Below are positions 9,022 through 17,036 of a stretch of DNA of 64,000 nt, in pieces. The stretch is from NCBI GenBank assembly GCA_947497985.1, contig CANMIX010000007.1, positions 164,196-228,195 on the forward strand, given 5' to 3'. Every line of letters starts with the position of its first letter. Position 1 is the first letter of the stretch. The notes below the pieces were generated by a model. That model did not search any database. It was given only the letters and a program-made list of their open reading frames with translations, and had not been told where the DNA came from. The position numbers were made by a program, and so were the translations under genes. This stretch comes from an uncultured Paracoccaceae bacterium. Lineage in GTDB: Bacteria > Pseudomonadota > Alphaproteobacteria > Rhodobacterales > Rhodobacteraceae.

Positions 9022-9380
9022 AGGCCCCCGCGAAACAGTGAATATCCCCAAGCCGTAAATTTGAACGGCAGGTGATAGTGTTGCTCTGCATCGCCGACGC
9101 CGAAATGATACCGGACCAAATTGAGGAAAGGCGCACCGTCTTTTGAAGGGTCAGTGCCTGCGTAATAGGCAGCGACCTCGAATTCAGCGATGTATTCGCC
9201 GGATGTGATCCCGTGTCCTTGCACTGTTGGGTGGTCGAACAGCCCGGTCGCGCCGCAGCGGCCATGGGCCAATTCAGTCTCACCGCTGTCATCGACACGC
9301 AGCAGGCGCACTTCCAAACCTTCGGCTGGGCGGCCTGTTGAAACGTCAACGCAGTGGATCGAGATACCTCCGGCCGTCAT
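9018..9380 (-). CDS. uraH: 5-Hydroxyisourate hydrolase (transthyretin-like)
   Basis: Hydrolyses 5-hydroxyisourate, the product of urate oxidation, to OHCU. The 120-residue protein begins with the family-like HCVDVSTGRPAEG segment (residues 9-21), has the LFDHPT region near residue 47, and ends with HYHLPFKFTAWGYSLFRGGL, corresponding to the usual PLLLSPYGYSTYRGS end; YRGS is changed to FRGGL here. The start overlaps the uraD stop (ATGA) and the end overlaps tctB. It acts between urate oxidase (not in the window) and UraD. Confidence 0.93.
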   Translation of the reverse strand: MTAGGISIHCVDVSTGRPAEGLEVRLLRVDDSGETELAHGRCGATGLFDHPTVQGHGITSGEYIAEFEVAAYYAGTDPSKDGAPFLNLVRYHFGVGDAEQHYHLPFKFTAWGYSLFRGGL

Positions 9381-9913
9381 AGGTACACCTTTCTTTCGAA
9401 TGCTTTTTGGACACGAGCTGCACTGACCGAGGCAATCTCGGCGATGGCTTGCTTAACTTCGGTGTCACGGGATTGCTTCAATCGATCTTCGAAGACCTGA
9501 AGAACCTCTGACACATCGCTCATCCGATGTAAGGCAAGGATGAAAGGAAATCCAAATCGCGCCTGATACTCGGTGTTTAATTGTGTGAAACGCGCAGTCA
9601 GTTCTGTATCTGGCGTATCCAGGCCAAGACGTCCTTGTTCTTCTTGCGATGCGCGCGTCATCGTTTCGGGGGTCGGTGGTGCCAATTCAGGATGGGCGCG
9701 AAACAAGGTCAAAAGATCGTCCTCAGGAAGGGATTGAACCTCACGCTGAATGGTTTGGGCAACATCGTCTGGCGATGAAAAAGGACGGTGTCTTGCGACC
9801 AGTTCAGCCACCTGAGGCGCGCGTTCAATAAAGGGCAGCAAAAGTTCTGCGGCCTGCGCGTCGCTGGCGTGGTTGAGCTTGTCCAAGTCTGTGTCTGTCA
9901 GAGGTGTGGTCAC
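9377..9913 (-). CDS. uraD: 2-oxo-4-hydroxy-4-carboxy-5-ureidoimidazoline (OHCU) decarboxylase
   Basis: Decarboxylates OHCU to S-allantoin. The 178-residue protein shows the family core FGFPFILALHRMS (about residues 118-130), with the preceding N-x-x-Y-x-x-x-FGFPF arrangement and an R-x-x-x near the C-terminus. It starts at GTG (9913), with AGGA 7 nt upstream, and is the first gene of the uraD-uraH-tctBAC operon. The divergent LysR gene at 10024 is the obvious candidate regulator. Urate oxidase, allantoinase and allantoicase were not found in the window. Confidence 0.92.
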   Translation of the reverse strand: MTTPLTDTDLDKLNHASDAQAAELLLPFIERAPQVAELVARHRPFSSPDDVAQTIQREVQSLPEDDLLTLFRAHPELAPPTPETMTRASQEEQGRLGLDTPDTELTARFTQLNTEYQARFGFPFILALHRMSDVSEVLQVFEDRLKQSRDTEVKQAIAEIASVSAARVQKAFERKVYL

Positions 9914-10023
9914 AAAGAGGTCCTGTGGATTGAAGTCTTACCAAAAGCTTAACCGTGCACCGCATTGCCTTCTATGATGAAATAGGCGAATTCTGCATTC
10001 GCAAAAATAGAATGGAAGAGCAA

Positions 10024-10950
10024 ATGTCCCTTCATCTGGTGCCGCGTCAGTTGCGCTATGTCTTGGCGGTTGCCGAGCATGGCTCGGTTCAGGCGGCCTC
10101 ACGCGCGCTTGGCATCGCGGCTTCGGCTATCGACCGGCAGATCAAATCCATAGAAGAGGCCAGCCAGTCACCGCTGTTTGAACGCCTGCCGCGCGGGATG
10201 AAGCCCACCGCCGCCGGAGAAGCGGTTATCGTTATGGCCCGACGTTGGCAGGCGGATGCGGAACGCTTGGAGGGCGGCTTGAAGGAGATGCGCGGTCAGG
10301 AACACGGGATCGTGCGACTGGCGGCTATGGACAGTCTTACCAATGGGATCCTGCCCGAGCTTGTCGCATGGGTCCAAAAGGAACATCCCAGGATCCATTT
10401 GGACATTGATATCATGACCCCGGCCCAAGCAGGGGAAGCATTGGATGTCGGCACTGTGGATTTGGTTCTGGCGTTCAACCTAGTAAACGGGCGTTTTCAG
10501 CATCGCATTTGGCAACGGGAACTGCCTTTTGGATGCGTCGTCCGCCCAGAACATCCGTTGGCTCTGGAGACACCTGTGACCTTGGCCATGTTGTCGGGCG
10601 TCGCGACCGCCTCACAAAGCGCGTTGTTGCCGATACGAAAATACCTAGACAGCCGTCATGGCTGGTTGTTTGCAGAGAATGCTCCGGTTTTGGTGACAAA
10701 TTCCTTGCAGCTTTTGAAGCAATCAGTGCTGGCTGGAGAGGTGGCGATTTTGACCTCGGAGCTGGACGTTTTGCCAGAGCTGGAGACCGGGGTTCTGGCA
10801 TTTCTGCCGTTAGACGAGGCCAGCTTGCGGCCACAGAATATTGTGTTGGCGGTTGATACGCGTCGCCCTCTGGTTCGCGCAACACGGGTGGTTGCGGACA
10901 GGTTAAGCACCGTTCTGCCGGCACGCCTGGATGCTTTACACAGTCTCTAG
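10024..10950 (+). CDS. LysR-family transcriptional regulator
   Basis: A 308-residue LysR regulator: N-terminal winged helix-turn-helix (VAEHGSVQAASRALGIAASAIDRQIKSIE, residues 18-46) and a C-terminal periplasmic-binding-like effector domain. The start at 10024 has GGAAGA 5 nt upstream and gives the usual N-terminus; the track start at 9955 is less likely. It is divergent from uraD across a gap of about 110 bp, so it probably controls the uraDH-tctBAC operon and itself. The HTH has SAIDRQI where most LysR proteins have SAVSRQI. Confidence 0.9.
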   Translation: MSLHLVPRQLRYVLAVAEHGSVQAASRALGIAASAIDRQIKSIEEASQSPLFERLPRGMKPTAAGEAVIVMARRWQADAERLEGGLKEMRGQEHGIVRLAAMDSLTNGILPELVAWVQKEHPRIHLDIDIMTPAQAGEALDVGTVDLVLAFNLVNGRFQHRIWQRELPFGCVVRPEHPLALETPVTLAMLSGVATASQSALLPIRKYLDSRHGWLFAENAPVLVTNSLQLLKQSVLAGEVAILTSELDVLPELETGVLAFLPLDEASLRPQNIVLAVDTRRPLVRATRVVADRLSTVLPARLDALHSL

Positions 10951-11020
10951 GGTGAGTGTGTGCCTTATTTAGATCTTAGGATGTTTGCTTCAATGTGGCT
11001 TGGAGATTTGTGGAGGTACC

Positions 11021-11374
11021 ATGGCCCATATTTTGATTGTAGACGACGAGCCCTTGTTGCGGGAAGAGCTGCAAGAGTCCCTTGAGCTGGAAGACTATGA
11101 CGTGTCGACTGCGGAATCCGGTCCAGACGCGCTTGAGTTGTGCAGTAAAACGGCATTCGATGTTGTTGTTACGGATCTAAAAATGCCAAAAATGGGGGGA
11201 TTGGAGCTGATCCGGAAACTAAAGGAAGCTGACTTTGAAGGGCAGCTAATTGTGGTCAGTGGGCATGGTGCTGAGAGCAATCGTGAGGATGCAATGAACA
11301 GCGGAGCCGTGGCCTGTTTTGCGAAACCCCTTGATATTGAAGAGTTAATTGAAAAGTTGGACGCGATCCTTTAA
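11021..11374 (+). CDS. Single-domain response regulator (CheY-like receiver)
   Basis: A stand-alone receiver domain of 117 residues. Acidic pocket D8-D9, phospho-acceptor D52 (VVVTDLKMPKMGG), the switch Ser in VVSGHG and the conserved Lys in CFAKPL are all present. There is no output domain, so it signals by protein contact or as a phosphate shuttle. The start at 11021 follows a strong GGAGG; the track start at 10985 is upstream of it. It lies first in a run with a second receiver, a PhnD-like protein and a histidine kinase. Confidence 0.9.
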   Translation: MAHILIVDDEPLLREELQESLELEDYDVSTAESGPDALELCSKTAFDVVVTDLKMPKMGGLELIRKLKEADFEGQLIVVSGHGAESNREDAMNSGAVACFAKPLDIEELIEKLDAIL

Positions 11375-11539
11375 CGGTTGCAGCTGCAGTTTTTACCACG
11401 CTCCCACGGGTTAGGCTTTCATAGCCTTTGGAATAGGGCGCGAAAACGCTTCAGGATATAGCCCTGGATTTGGATTTGTCGCCACGCATTTCTTTCCGCC
11501 ATTGTGAACTCACAAATTTGGTTTTGAGGAGTGCGTTCA

Positions 11540-12073
11540 ATGGCTGATATTTCCACAAAAGATTGCAAAGCAAATCTGACTGTGTTGCTGGTTGATGATG
11601 ACAAGGAAGCATTGGAAGAGCTTCAGGACATTGTCGAACTGGAAGGCTGGACTGCGATCATCGCGGGCAGTGTCGATATGGCGCTGGAAGTGCTGGAGTG
11701 GTACCCCTACATCGGCGTGGTTGTTACTGATGTTCACTTCATCGACCCATCAGGTGACACCTCCAGTGGCTTTCAATTGGTTTCTCGTGCCCAGGCCCGT
11801 TTCCCGGATCGCGATCTCTCCTACATTGTAACCAGCGGCGACCCTTGGGCCTTCAATGGCTCTGCACAGGCGGGAGCCGTTGACTTTCTCAGCAAACCAT
11901 TGGAGCCGGACGCATTGATCGCGTCGATCCAAGCTTTTGCAGGCAATGGGGCAGAGCTGACAGACAATCCCGACCGCGACGACAACTTGCTGGAAAAGGT
12001 TCAGCAAACCGCGCAGACCTTGCATGAAAACACCTCCCAGATCGAGGGTGTCGTGAAGGGGGCAGTGGTATGA
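11540..12073 (+). CDS. Response regulator with atypical receiver domain and C-terminal tail
   Basis: A 177-residue receiver protein. D19-D21 and phospho-acceptor D64 are present (VVVTDVHFIDPSG), followed by a loop longer than usual before the next helix (GDTSSGFQLVSRA). The Lys of DFLSKPLEPD is conserved. About 40 residues after the receiver look like a helical tail without a recognisable DNA-binding domain. The start at 11540 has GAGGAG at 8-nt spacing. Its stop overlaps the start of the PhnD-like gene (ATGA), so it belongs to the same translational unit as the sensor. Confidence 0.88.
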   Translation: MADISTKDCKANLTVLLVDDDKEALEELQDIVELEGWTAIIAGSVDMALEVLEWYPYIGVVVTDVHFIDPSGDTSSGFQLVSRAQARFPDRDLSYIVTSGDPWAFNGSAQAGAVDFLSKPLEPDALIASIQAFAGNGAELTDNPDRDDNLLEKVQQTAQTLHENTSQIEGVVKGAVV

Positions 12074-12936
12074 AGCGCCTTGTTCTTGCTGCCTTCTGTG
12101 CCAGCATCTCGTTTACCCCGATTGCCCAAGCTGAAACGGCAGTCCCCCCATCGCCGAATGTGCTGACGTTTGGGATCGTACCGCAACAGTCGGCCAGTCG
12201 TTTGGCCCGGATGTGGGGGCCACTTTTGGGCGAGCTCAGCGAACGAACCGGTGTCACGTTCCGGTTCAAAACCACCAAGGACATCCCGTCGTTTGAGGCC
12301 TGCTTGGCCGCGGGCGCCTATGATGTGGCTTACATGAATCCGATGCACTACACGATTTTTGCAGAAGAAAGCGCATATAGAGCGGTGGCGCGGCAGTCGC
12401 AAAAACGCCTGAAAGGGGTGATCGTCGCGCGCAAAGGTGCAGACCTTGACCAGTTGCAGGGGCTTGACGGCGCCAAAGTGGCCTTTCCGTCGCCCGGTGC
12501 CTTTGGAGCGAGCATTCTGACACGCGCCACGCTGAACGACCGCGATATCGTGTTTGAGCCTGCCTATGTGAAATCCCATGACAGCGTCTATCGCGCGGTT
12601 GCGGCTGGGTTGATGCCGGCAGGTGGCGGTGTGACGCGGACGTTTAACGCGGTTGCCCCGGAAATTCGCGCCCAGTTGGAGGTGGTTTATGAAACCGAAG
12701 GTTTCACGCCGCATGCCATCGCTGTGCATGACGATGTGGGGTCCGCGTTCTCTGGCGAAATCCAAGATGCGCTGATGGCGATAGCCGCCGAAAAACCAGA
12801 ACTGGTCAAAGGCGTCGGCATGAAAGGGTTTGAAACTGCACAGGACGCAGATTGGGATGATGTACGGGCGCTTGGCATGAGCCGCGATGAGACCGGGATT
12901 TCACAAGCGGGAGATGCAGTATGTCCTTCCGATTGA
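12070..12936 (+). CDS. PhnD-like periplasmic phosphonate/phosphate-type binding protein
   Basis: A secreted 288-residue protein with a signal peptide (residues 1-21, ending AQA) followed by a type II periplasmic-binding fold of the PhnD/SsuA type. FGIVPQQSASRLARMWGPLL, the DVAYMNPMHY pocket motif near residue 98 and the KVAFPSPGAFGASI motif are characteristic. No phosphonate permease or ATPase accompanies it. Instead it overlaps the following histidine kinase gene by 16 bases and a receiver gene upstream by 4. I infer that it is a ligand-presenting sensor subunit for the kinase, not a transporter receptor. The ligand is unknown. Confidence 0.86.
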   Translation: MKRLVLAAFCASISFTPIAQAETAVPPSPNVLTFGIVPQQSASRLARMWGPLLGELSERTGVTFRFKTTKDIPSFEACLAAGAYDVAYMNPMHYTIFAEESAYRAVARQSQKRLKGVIVARKGADLDQLQGLDGAKVAFPSPGAFGASILTRATLNDRDIVFEPAYVKSHDSVYRAVAAGLMPAGGGVTRTFNAVAPEIRAQLEVVYETEGFTPHAIAVHDDVGSAFSGEIQDALMAIAAEKPELVKGVGMKGFETAQDADWDDVRALGMSRDETGISQAGDAVCPSD

Positions 12937-14912
12937 AGACTATTCTTGGAATTGCCATGATCGAATTGACGGTCATGGCGCTTCTGATTGGGATCAACCA
13001 GTTTGCGCTTGGCGGCTCGGCAACTGCGCAGCTGTATCAGCGTGCCGAAGCGACTGCACGGGTCTTTTCCAACGCTGTGTCTGACGCGGTGGTTGCAACA
13101 GATCTTGCCACACTGGACGCAACCATCGAAACTGCGGTTGGTAGTGAAGAGCTTACTTATTTACGTGTGCGCAGCCCCGAAGGCATTGTGCTGTCCGAAG
13201 GTGGTGCATCTGATGCTTTGGCGGTTCCTTTTCAGCGAGACACGTCGTTTGAGACTGCGCGCACCGATCATGTGATTGACATCGATCTTCCGATCACAGT
13301 CGAAGGGGCGACGTTTGGGGTTATTGAATTGGGCCTGTCGACCCTCTCGGTTGAGGAAGAGATTGCCGCCGCGCTCCGTTGGAACGTGATCGTCGCGATG
13401 ATTGGCATGTCCCTGGTTGCGGTCTTTGGCTACGGGCTTGGCTCTATCCTTACCCATCAATTGAGCGGTCTGCGCAAAGGTGCCCGTGAGATTGCGGCCG
13501 GTAATCTGGACTGCCAGATCCGCGTGCGTGGCCGGGATGAACTGGCGGATACGGCACTGTGTTTCAACGAGATGGCGCGTAACCTTTCGCAGGATCGTGC
13601 TGTGTTGCAATCCCAGCGCAATACGCTATTAGCCAAAAAAGACAGGGTCGGCGTGATCGTCGACTGTATGCGGCAGATCTCTAACAACAAAGACGGTGTG
13701 GATGTGCCTGATACGGACCGTCCTGATGAAATCGGCGACATGGCGCGCGCGACTGTGGTCTTCCAAAACGCGATGCATGCCGTTGAGCAGGCCCGGCAGG
13801 AACAGCAACGGCTTATCTCTGCTTTTGATCAATTGGATGAACAAGTGGCCATCTTTGGCACCACTGGCGAAGTCCTGTTTCTGAATCGTGCCTTCCGGGC
13901 CTTTAACACCCCAATCCTCGACGGATTGCCGGAAGACTTCACGCTGGAGAGGTTTTTACAGGCAGGGTGCGCCGCAGATGCGTTCCCGGAGGCAAGTGGC
14001 GACCAATATGCGTGGATCCGTGACCAGCTGGGCCGGGAAAATGGGACCCCACAAGAGATCAAACGTGCACCTGACCGGATCTTGCTGACGGTGCAAACTG
14101 ATGTCGAAGGGGTCGGCGTGGTCTGGTCTGCACAGGATGTGACAGAGCTGCGCCACAACGAGCACCAATTGATCCAAGCCTCCAAAATGGCAACCTTGGG
14201 TGAGATGGCGACAGGGATCGCCCATGAATTGAACCAGCCTTTGGGGGTGATCCGCATGGCCGCGTCAAATTGTGTTAAGCGGATCGAAAAGGAAAAGTTT
14301 GACGCAGAATACTTCAAAACCAAACTGTTGCGGATGGGAGAACAGACAGAACGGGCATCACAGATCATCAACCATATGCGGGTTTTCGGGCGCAAAGCGG
14401 AAGGTACGATGGAACCCTTTGATCTGCGTGCATCACTGACAGAAATGGTGACACTGGCCCGTGCGCAGCTGCAGACCCTGGATGTGTCATTGAAACTGTC
14501 GTTGCCAGACGTGGGGGATGGCACTGTATTGGGTGAAAAAGTGATCTTTGAGCAGGTGCTGCTGAACCTCTTTAGCAATGCCCGCGACGCGATTGATGCT
14601 CAGGACGGGCGCGGTGGCACGGTTCAGGTCGAGGCTGAATTTGACACGCCGGACGGTCATGTGCTGCGCATCATGGACAGCGGCGGCGGCATCCCCGAAT
14701 CCGTTCTGGATAAACTGTTTGAGCCGTTTTTCACCACCAAGGAGCCAGGCAAAGGCACCGGGTTGGGCCTGTCGATCAGCTTTGGCACGATCCGAGATAT
14801 GGGTGGTTTGATTACCGCGCATAACGAAGGTGAAGGCGCCTGTTTCACCATCACATTGCCGGTGGCACAGATCGACGCTGGTGATGATACAACTGCCATT
14901 GCCGCGGAGTAA
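12921..14912 (+). CDS. Membrane sensor histidine kinase (HAMP-PAS-HisKA-HATPase)
   Basis: A 663-residue sensor kinase: TM1 about residues 7-30, a periplasmic region of about 125 residues, TM2 about 157-178, then HAMP, a coiled stretch, a PAS-like domain (about 305-410, DEQVAIFGTTGEVLFLNRAF) and the kinase core. The phospho-acceptor is H435 in TGIAHELNQPLG (HisKA). The ATPase domain has the N box NLFSNARDAID, G1 DSGGGIP and G2 GTGLGLS. GGGAG precedes its ATG. The preceding PhnD-like protein probably contacts its periplasmic domain (inference). Confidence 0.93.
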   Translation: MSFRLKTILGIAMIELTVMALLIGINQFALGGSATAQLYQRAEATARVFSNAVSDAVVATDLATLDATIETAVGSEELTYLRVRSPEGIVLSEGGASDALAVPFQRDTSFETARTDHVIDIDLPITVEGATFGVIELGLSTLSVEEEIAAALRWNVIVAMIGMSLVAVFGYGLGSILTHQLSGLRKGAREIAAGNLDCQIRVRGRDELADTALCFNEMARNLSQDRAVLQSQRNTLLAKKDRVGVIVDCMRQISNNKDGVDVPDTDRPDEIGDMARATVVFQNAMHAVEQARQEQQRLISAFDQLDEQVAIFGTTGEVLFLNRAFRAFNTPILDGLPEDFTLERFLQAGCAADAFPEASGDQYAWIRDQLGRENGTPQEIKRAPDRILLTVQTDVEGVGVVWSAQDVTELRHNEHQLIQASKMATLGEMATGIAHELNQPLGVIRMAASNCVKRIEKEKFDAEYFKTKLLRMGEQTERASQIINHMRVFGRKAEGTMEPFDLRASLTEMVTLARAQLQTLDVSLKLSLPDVGDGTVLGEKVIFEQVLLNLFSNARDAIDAQDGRGGTVQVEAEFDTPDGHVLRIMDSGGGIPESVLDKLFEPFFTTKEPGKGTGLGLSISFGTIRDMGGLITAHNEGEGACFTITLPVAQIDAGDDTTAIAAE

Positions 14913-14936
14913 AAAACGGGGGCCAACTGGCCCCCG
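14911..14936 (-). terminator. Rho-independent terminator of the TRAP operon
   Basis: A perfect 8-bp stem CGGGGGCC / GGCCCCCG with a 4-nt loop. Read on the minus strand it is followed by six T residues, which on the plus strand overlap the histidine-kinase stop codon. It serves the dctM end of the minus-strand operon; on the plus strand it could also stop the kinase transcript, though less efficiently. Confidence 0.9.
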
Positions 14937-14963
14937 CCTGTGTTCATGCCTGCAGTAGGGGTT

Positions 14964-16271
14964 CTATCCTTGTGGGCGGATGTTTTCAGGTAACCAGGTC
15001 GCAAGTTCTGGCCAGACAACAAGGATCACAACCATCAACAGCATCAGGCCCACCATAGGAATGGCGGTTTTAGCGATGTAGGAAATCTCGTGTCGGGTCA
15101 TGCCCTGTAGGACAAAGAGATTGAACCCGATTGGGGGTGTGACTTGTGCGGTTTCAATCACCACCACCAGGAAAATCCCGAACCAGATTACGTCGATGCC
15201 TGCGGTTCGGATCATTGGCTCGACAATGGCCATGGTCAGCACCACCGACGACAGACCGTCCATAAACATGCCCAGGATTAAGTAGAAGACGGTGAGGACC
15301 GCAATCAATGCAACCGGCGACAAGTTGTAGCTTTCGATCAAGGTCGCCATGGCGCGGGGCAGGCCGGTAAAGCCCATCGAGAGCGACAGAAACTCAGCCC
15401 CCATCAGGATCAAAGCGATCATCGCAGACGTTTTGGTCGCCCCCATCAAGCTGACAGAAAAGGATTTCCAGGTCAGCGAGCCTTGCAGTAGAGAAAGGCC
15501 CAAAGCGCCCAGAACGCCAACGGCTGCAGCCTCGGTTGCGGTGGCCAATCCCATGTACATGGAGCCGATCACCACAAAGACCAACCCAAGTACGGGCACC
15601 AGGAACCGGCTTTCAGCGATCATCTTGCCAAACGACATGGACGGTTCAGGCGCGGGGCGCTCGCCTTTGCCAAAGTAGTGCCAGCCAATGATATAGGTTG
15701 CAAAAAGGCCAGCCAGAACCAATCCGGGCAAAACACCAGCCATGAACAATTTGGTGATGCTTTCGTTCACGGTCACGCCATAGACGATCAGCGTCAGCGA
15801 TGGTGGGATCATCAGACCCAACGTCGCGGCACCGGCTAAGGTGCCGATTATCATGTATTCCGGATAGCCACGCTCGCGCAGGGCAGGGATCGACATTTTG
15901 CCCACCATGTTTAGCGTTGCGGCAGATGACCCCGATACGGCCGCAAAAATGGTGCAGCCCGCGATATTGGTGTGCAGCAGACCACCGGGCAGGAACCGCA
16001 TCCACGGGGCAAGGCCGCGAAACAGATCCTCGGATAATCGGGTGCGATAAAGAATTTCGCCCATCCAGATGAACAGGGGCAGGGCGGTCAGGGTCCAGGA
16101 TGAAGCCCCCGACCAGATCGTTGTGATCATGGCGTCACCTGCCGGGCGGGAGGTGAACAATTCCATCCCCACCCAGGCCACGCCCATGAGGGCCATTCCA
16201 ATCCATACAGAGCCGCCAAGGAGGGCAAAGAGCGTGAATATAAAGATCGCAGTTGCATAAAGCTCGGTCAT
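14964..16271 (-). CDS. dctM: TRAP transporter large permease DctM
   Basis: The 12-TM large membrane subunit of a TRAP secondary importer, 435 residues. Family features seen: FAAVSGSSAATLNMVGKMSIP, LAGAATLGLMIPPSLTLIVYG and the C-terminal QVTPPIGFNLFVLQG. Its ATG overlaps the dctQ stop by 4 bases. It forms the ion-driven translocation channel with DctQ and takes substrate from the DctP protein encoded upstream. Confidence 0.95.
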   Translation of the reverse strand: MTELYATAIFIFTLFALLGGSVWIGMALMGVAWVGMELFTSRPAGDAMITTIWSGASSWTLTALPLFIWMGEILYRTRLSEDLFRGLAPWMRFLPGGLLHTNIAGCTIFAAVSGSSAATLNMVGKMSIPALRERGYPEYMIIGTLAGAATLGLMIPPSLTLIVYGVTVNESITKLFMAGVLPGLVLAGLFATYIIGWHYFGKGERPAPEPSMSFGKMIAESRFLVPVLGLVFVVIGSMYMGLATATEAAAVGVLGALGLSLLQGSLTWKSFSVSLMGATKTSAMIALILMGAEFLSLSMGFTGLPRAMATLIESYNLSPVALIAVLTVFYLILGMFMDGLSSVVLTMAIVEPMIRTAGIDVIWFGIFLVVVIETAQVTPPIGFNLFVLQGMTRHEISYIAKTAIPMVGLMLLMVVILVVWPELATWLPENIRPQG

Positions 16272-16981
16272 TCGACGCCTTCCTGCTGGATTTGGACTTC
16301 ACGCGTGGCGAGAAGGCGGGTCAGATGATCCCAGACCGCAATGGCCAAAAGGACGGTGCCTATCGACATCGGTATTTGCGGCAACCATATCGGCGTGTAG
16401 ACCCAATCCGAGCCACTCTCAGCCCAGAGCGCGCCCCAGTTCCAGGGCCATGTTCCGAACATAGAAACGGTTGTCAGGAGCCATTCGGGCACAAAATCCT
16501 GTCCTTGGGTGCGGTCGTTGATCAGTTCCGACAGGAAATTGGTTTTGATCGCGTAACGCGCGAAATATGTGGCCACACAGGCGGACAAAAGCATGGCGAC
16601 GGCATCCAGCCACAAGCGGTGGCCATGTTTGCTGTTCAACAAAATCGACACACGAATATGTGCCCCTTGCGTCAACGCATAGGCCAGGGCGAAGAACGAG
16701 GTCGCAGCCATTGCATAGCCCGAATACTCGGTTGATCCGGGAAATGTGAGGGACGACCAGCGCGCCACCATTTGCGCCACGATCAACAGCAAAATGCTGA
16801 CCATAAAAAAGGAGGCCACAACTCCGGCAGCGACATAGACCCGGTCCAAAAAACGCCAAATCGGTTTTAGCAGTTGCGCCATCATCGGCCCTTGAAACAG
16901 GCACAACGCCGCAAGGCAGGTTGGAAAAATAAACAACCAGACCCACAACGGTAGGCCCAGCACAAATTGCCAGTCACGCAT
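16268..16981 (-). CDS. dctQ: TRAP transporter small permease DctQ
   Basis: A small membrane subunit of 237 residues with hydrophobic segments around residues 10-30, 50-75, 95-115, 125-150 and 205-225. The first extra segment is found in longer DctQ proteins. Sequence signals are weak, as usual for DctQ, and the call rests largely on its position between dctP and dctM. The start has GGAGA upstream. Confidence 0.9.
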   Translation of the reverse strand: MRDWQFVLGLPLWVWLFIFPTCLAALCLFQGPMMAQLLKPIWRFLDRVYVAAGVVASFFMVSILLLIVAQMVARWSSLTFPGSTEYSGYAMAATSFFALAYALTQGAHIRVSILLNSKHGHRLWLDAVAMLLSACVATYFARYAIKTNFLSELINDRTQGQDFVPEWLLTTVSMFGTWPWNWGALWAESGSDWVYTPIWLPQIPMSIGTVLLAIAVWDHLTRLLATREVQIQQEGVE

Positions 16982-17036
16982 GATATTCTCCGCGAAAAAC
17001 CCCGCAACCGATTGGGTGCAGGGTCAAAAAGATAGG

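Noticed and set aside
12001-12765. 254-codon minus-strand ORF opposite the PhnD-like gene
   Set aside because: Antisense to a gene with signal peptide and a clear binding-protein fold; no start signal or motif.
13829-14578. 249-codon minus-strand ORF opposite the histidine kinase
   Set aside because: Ser/Arg-rich antisense frame of the kinase core, which has all its catalytic boxes on the plus strand.
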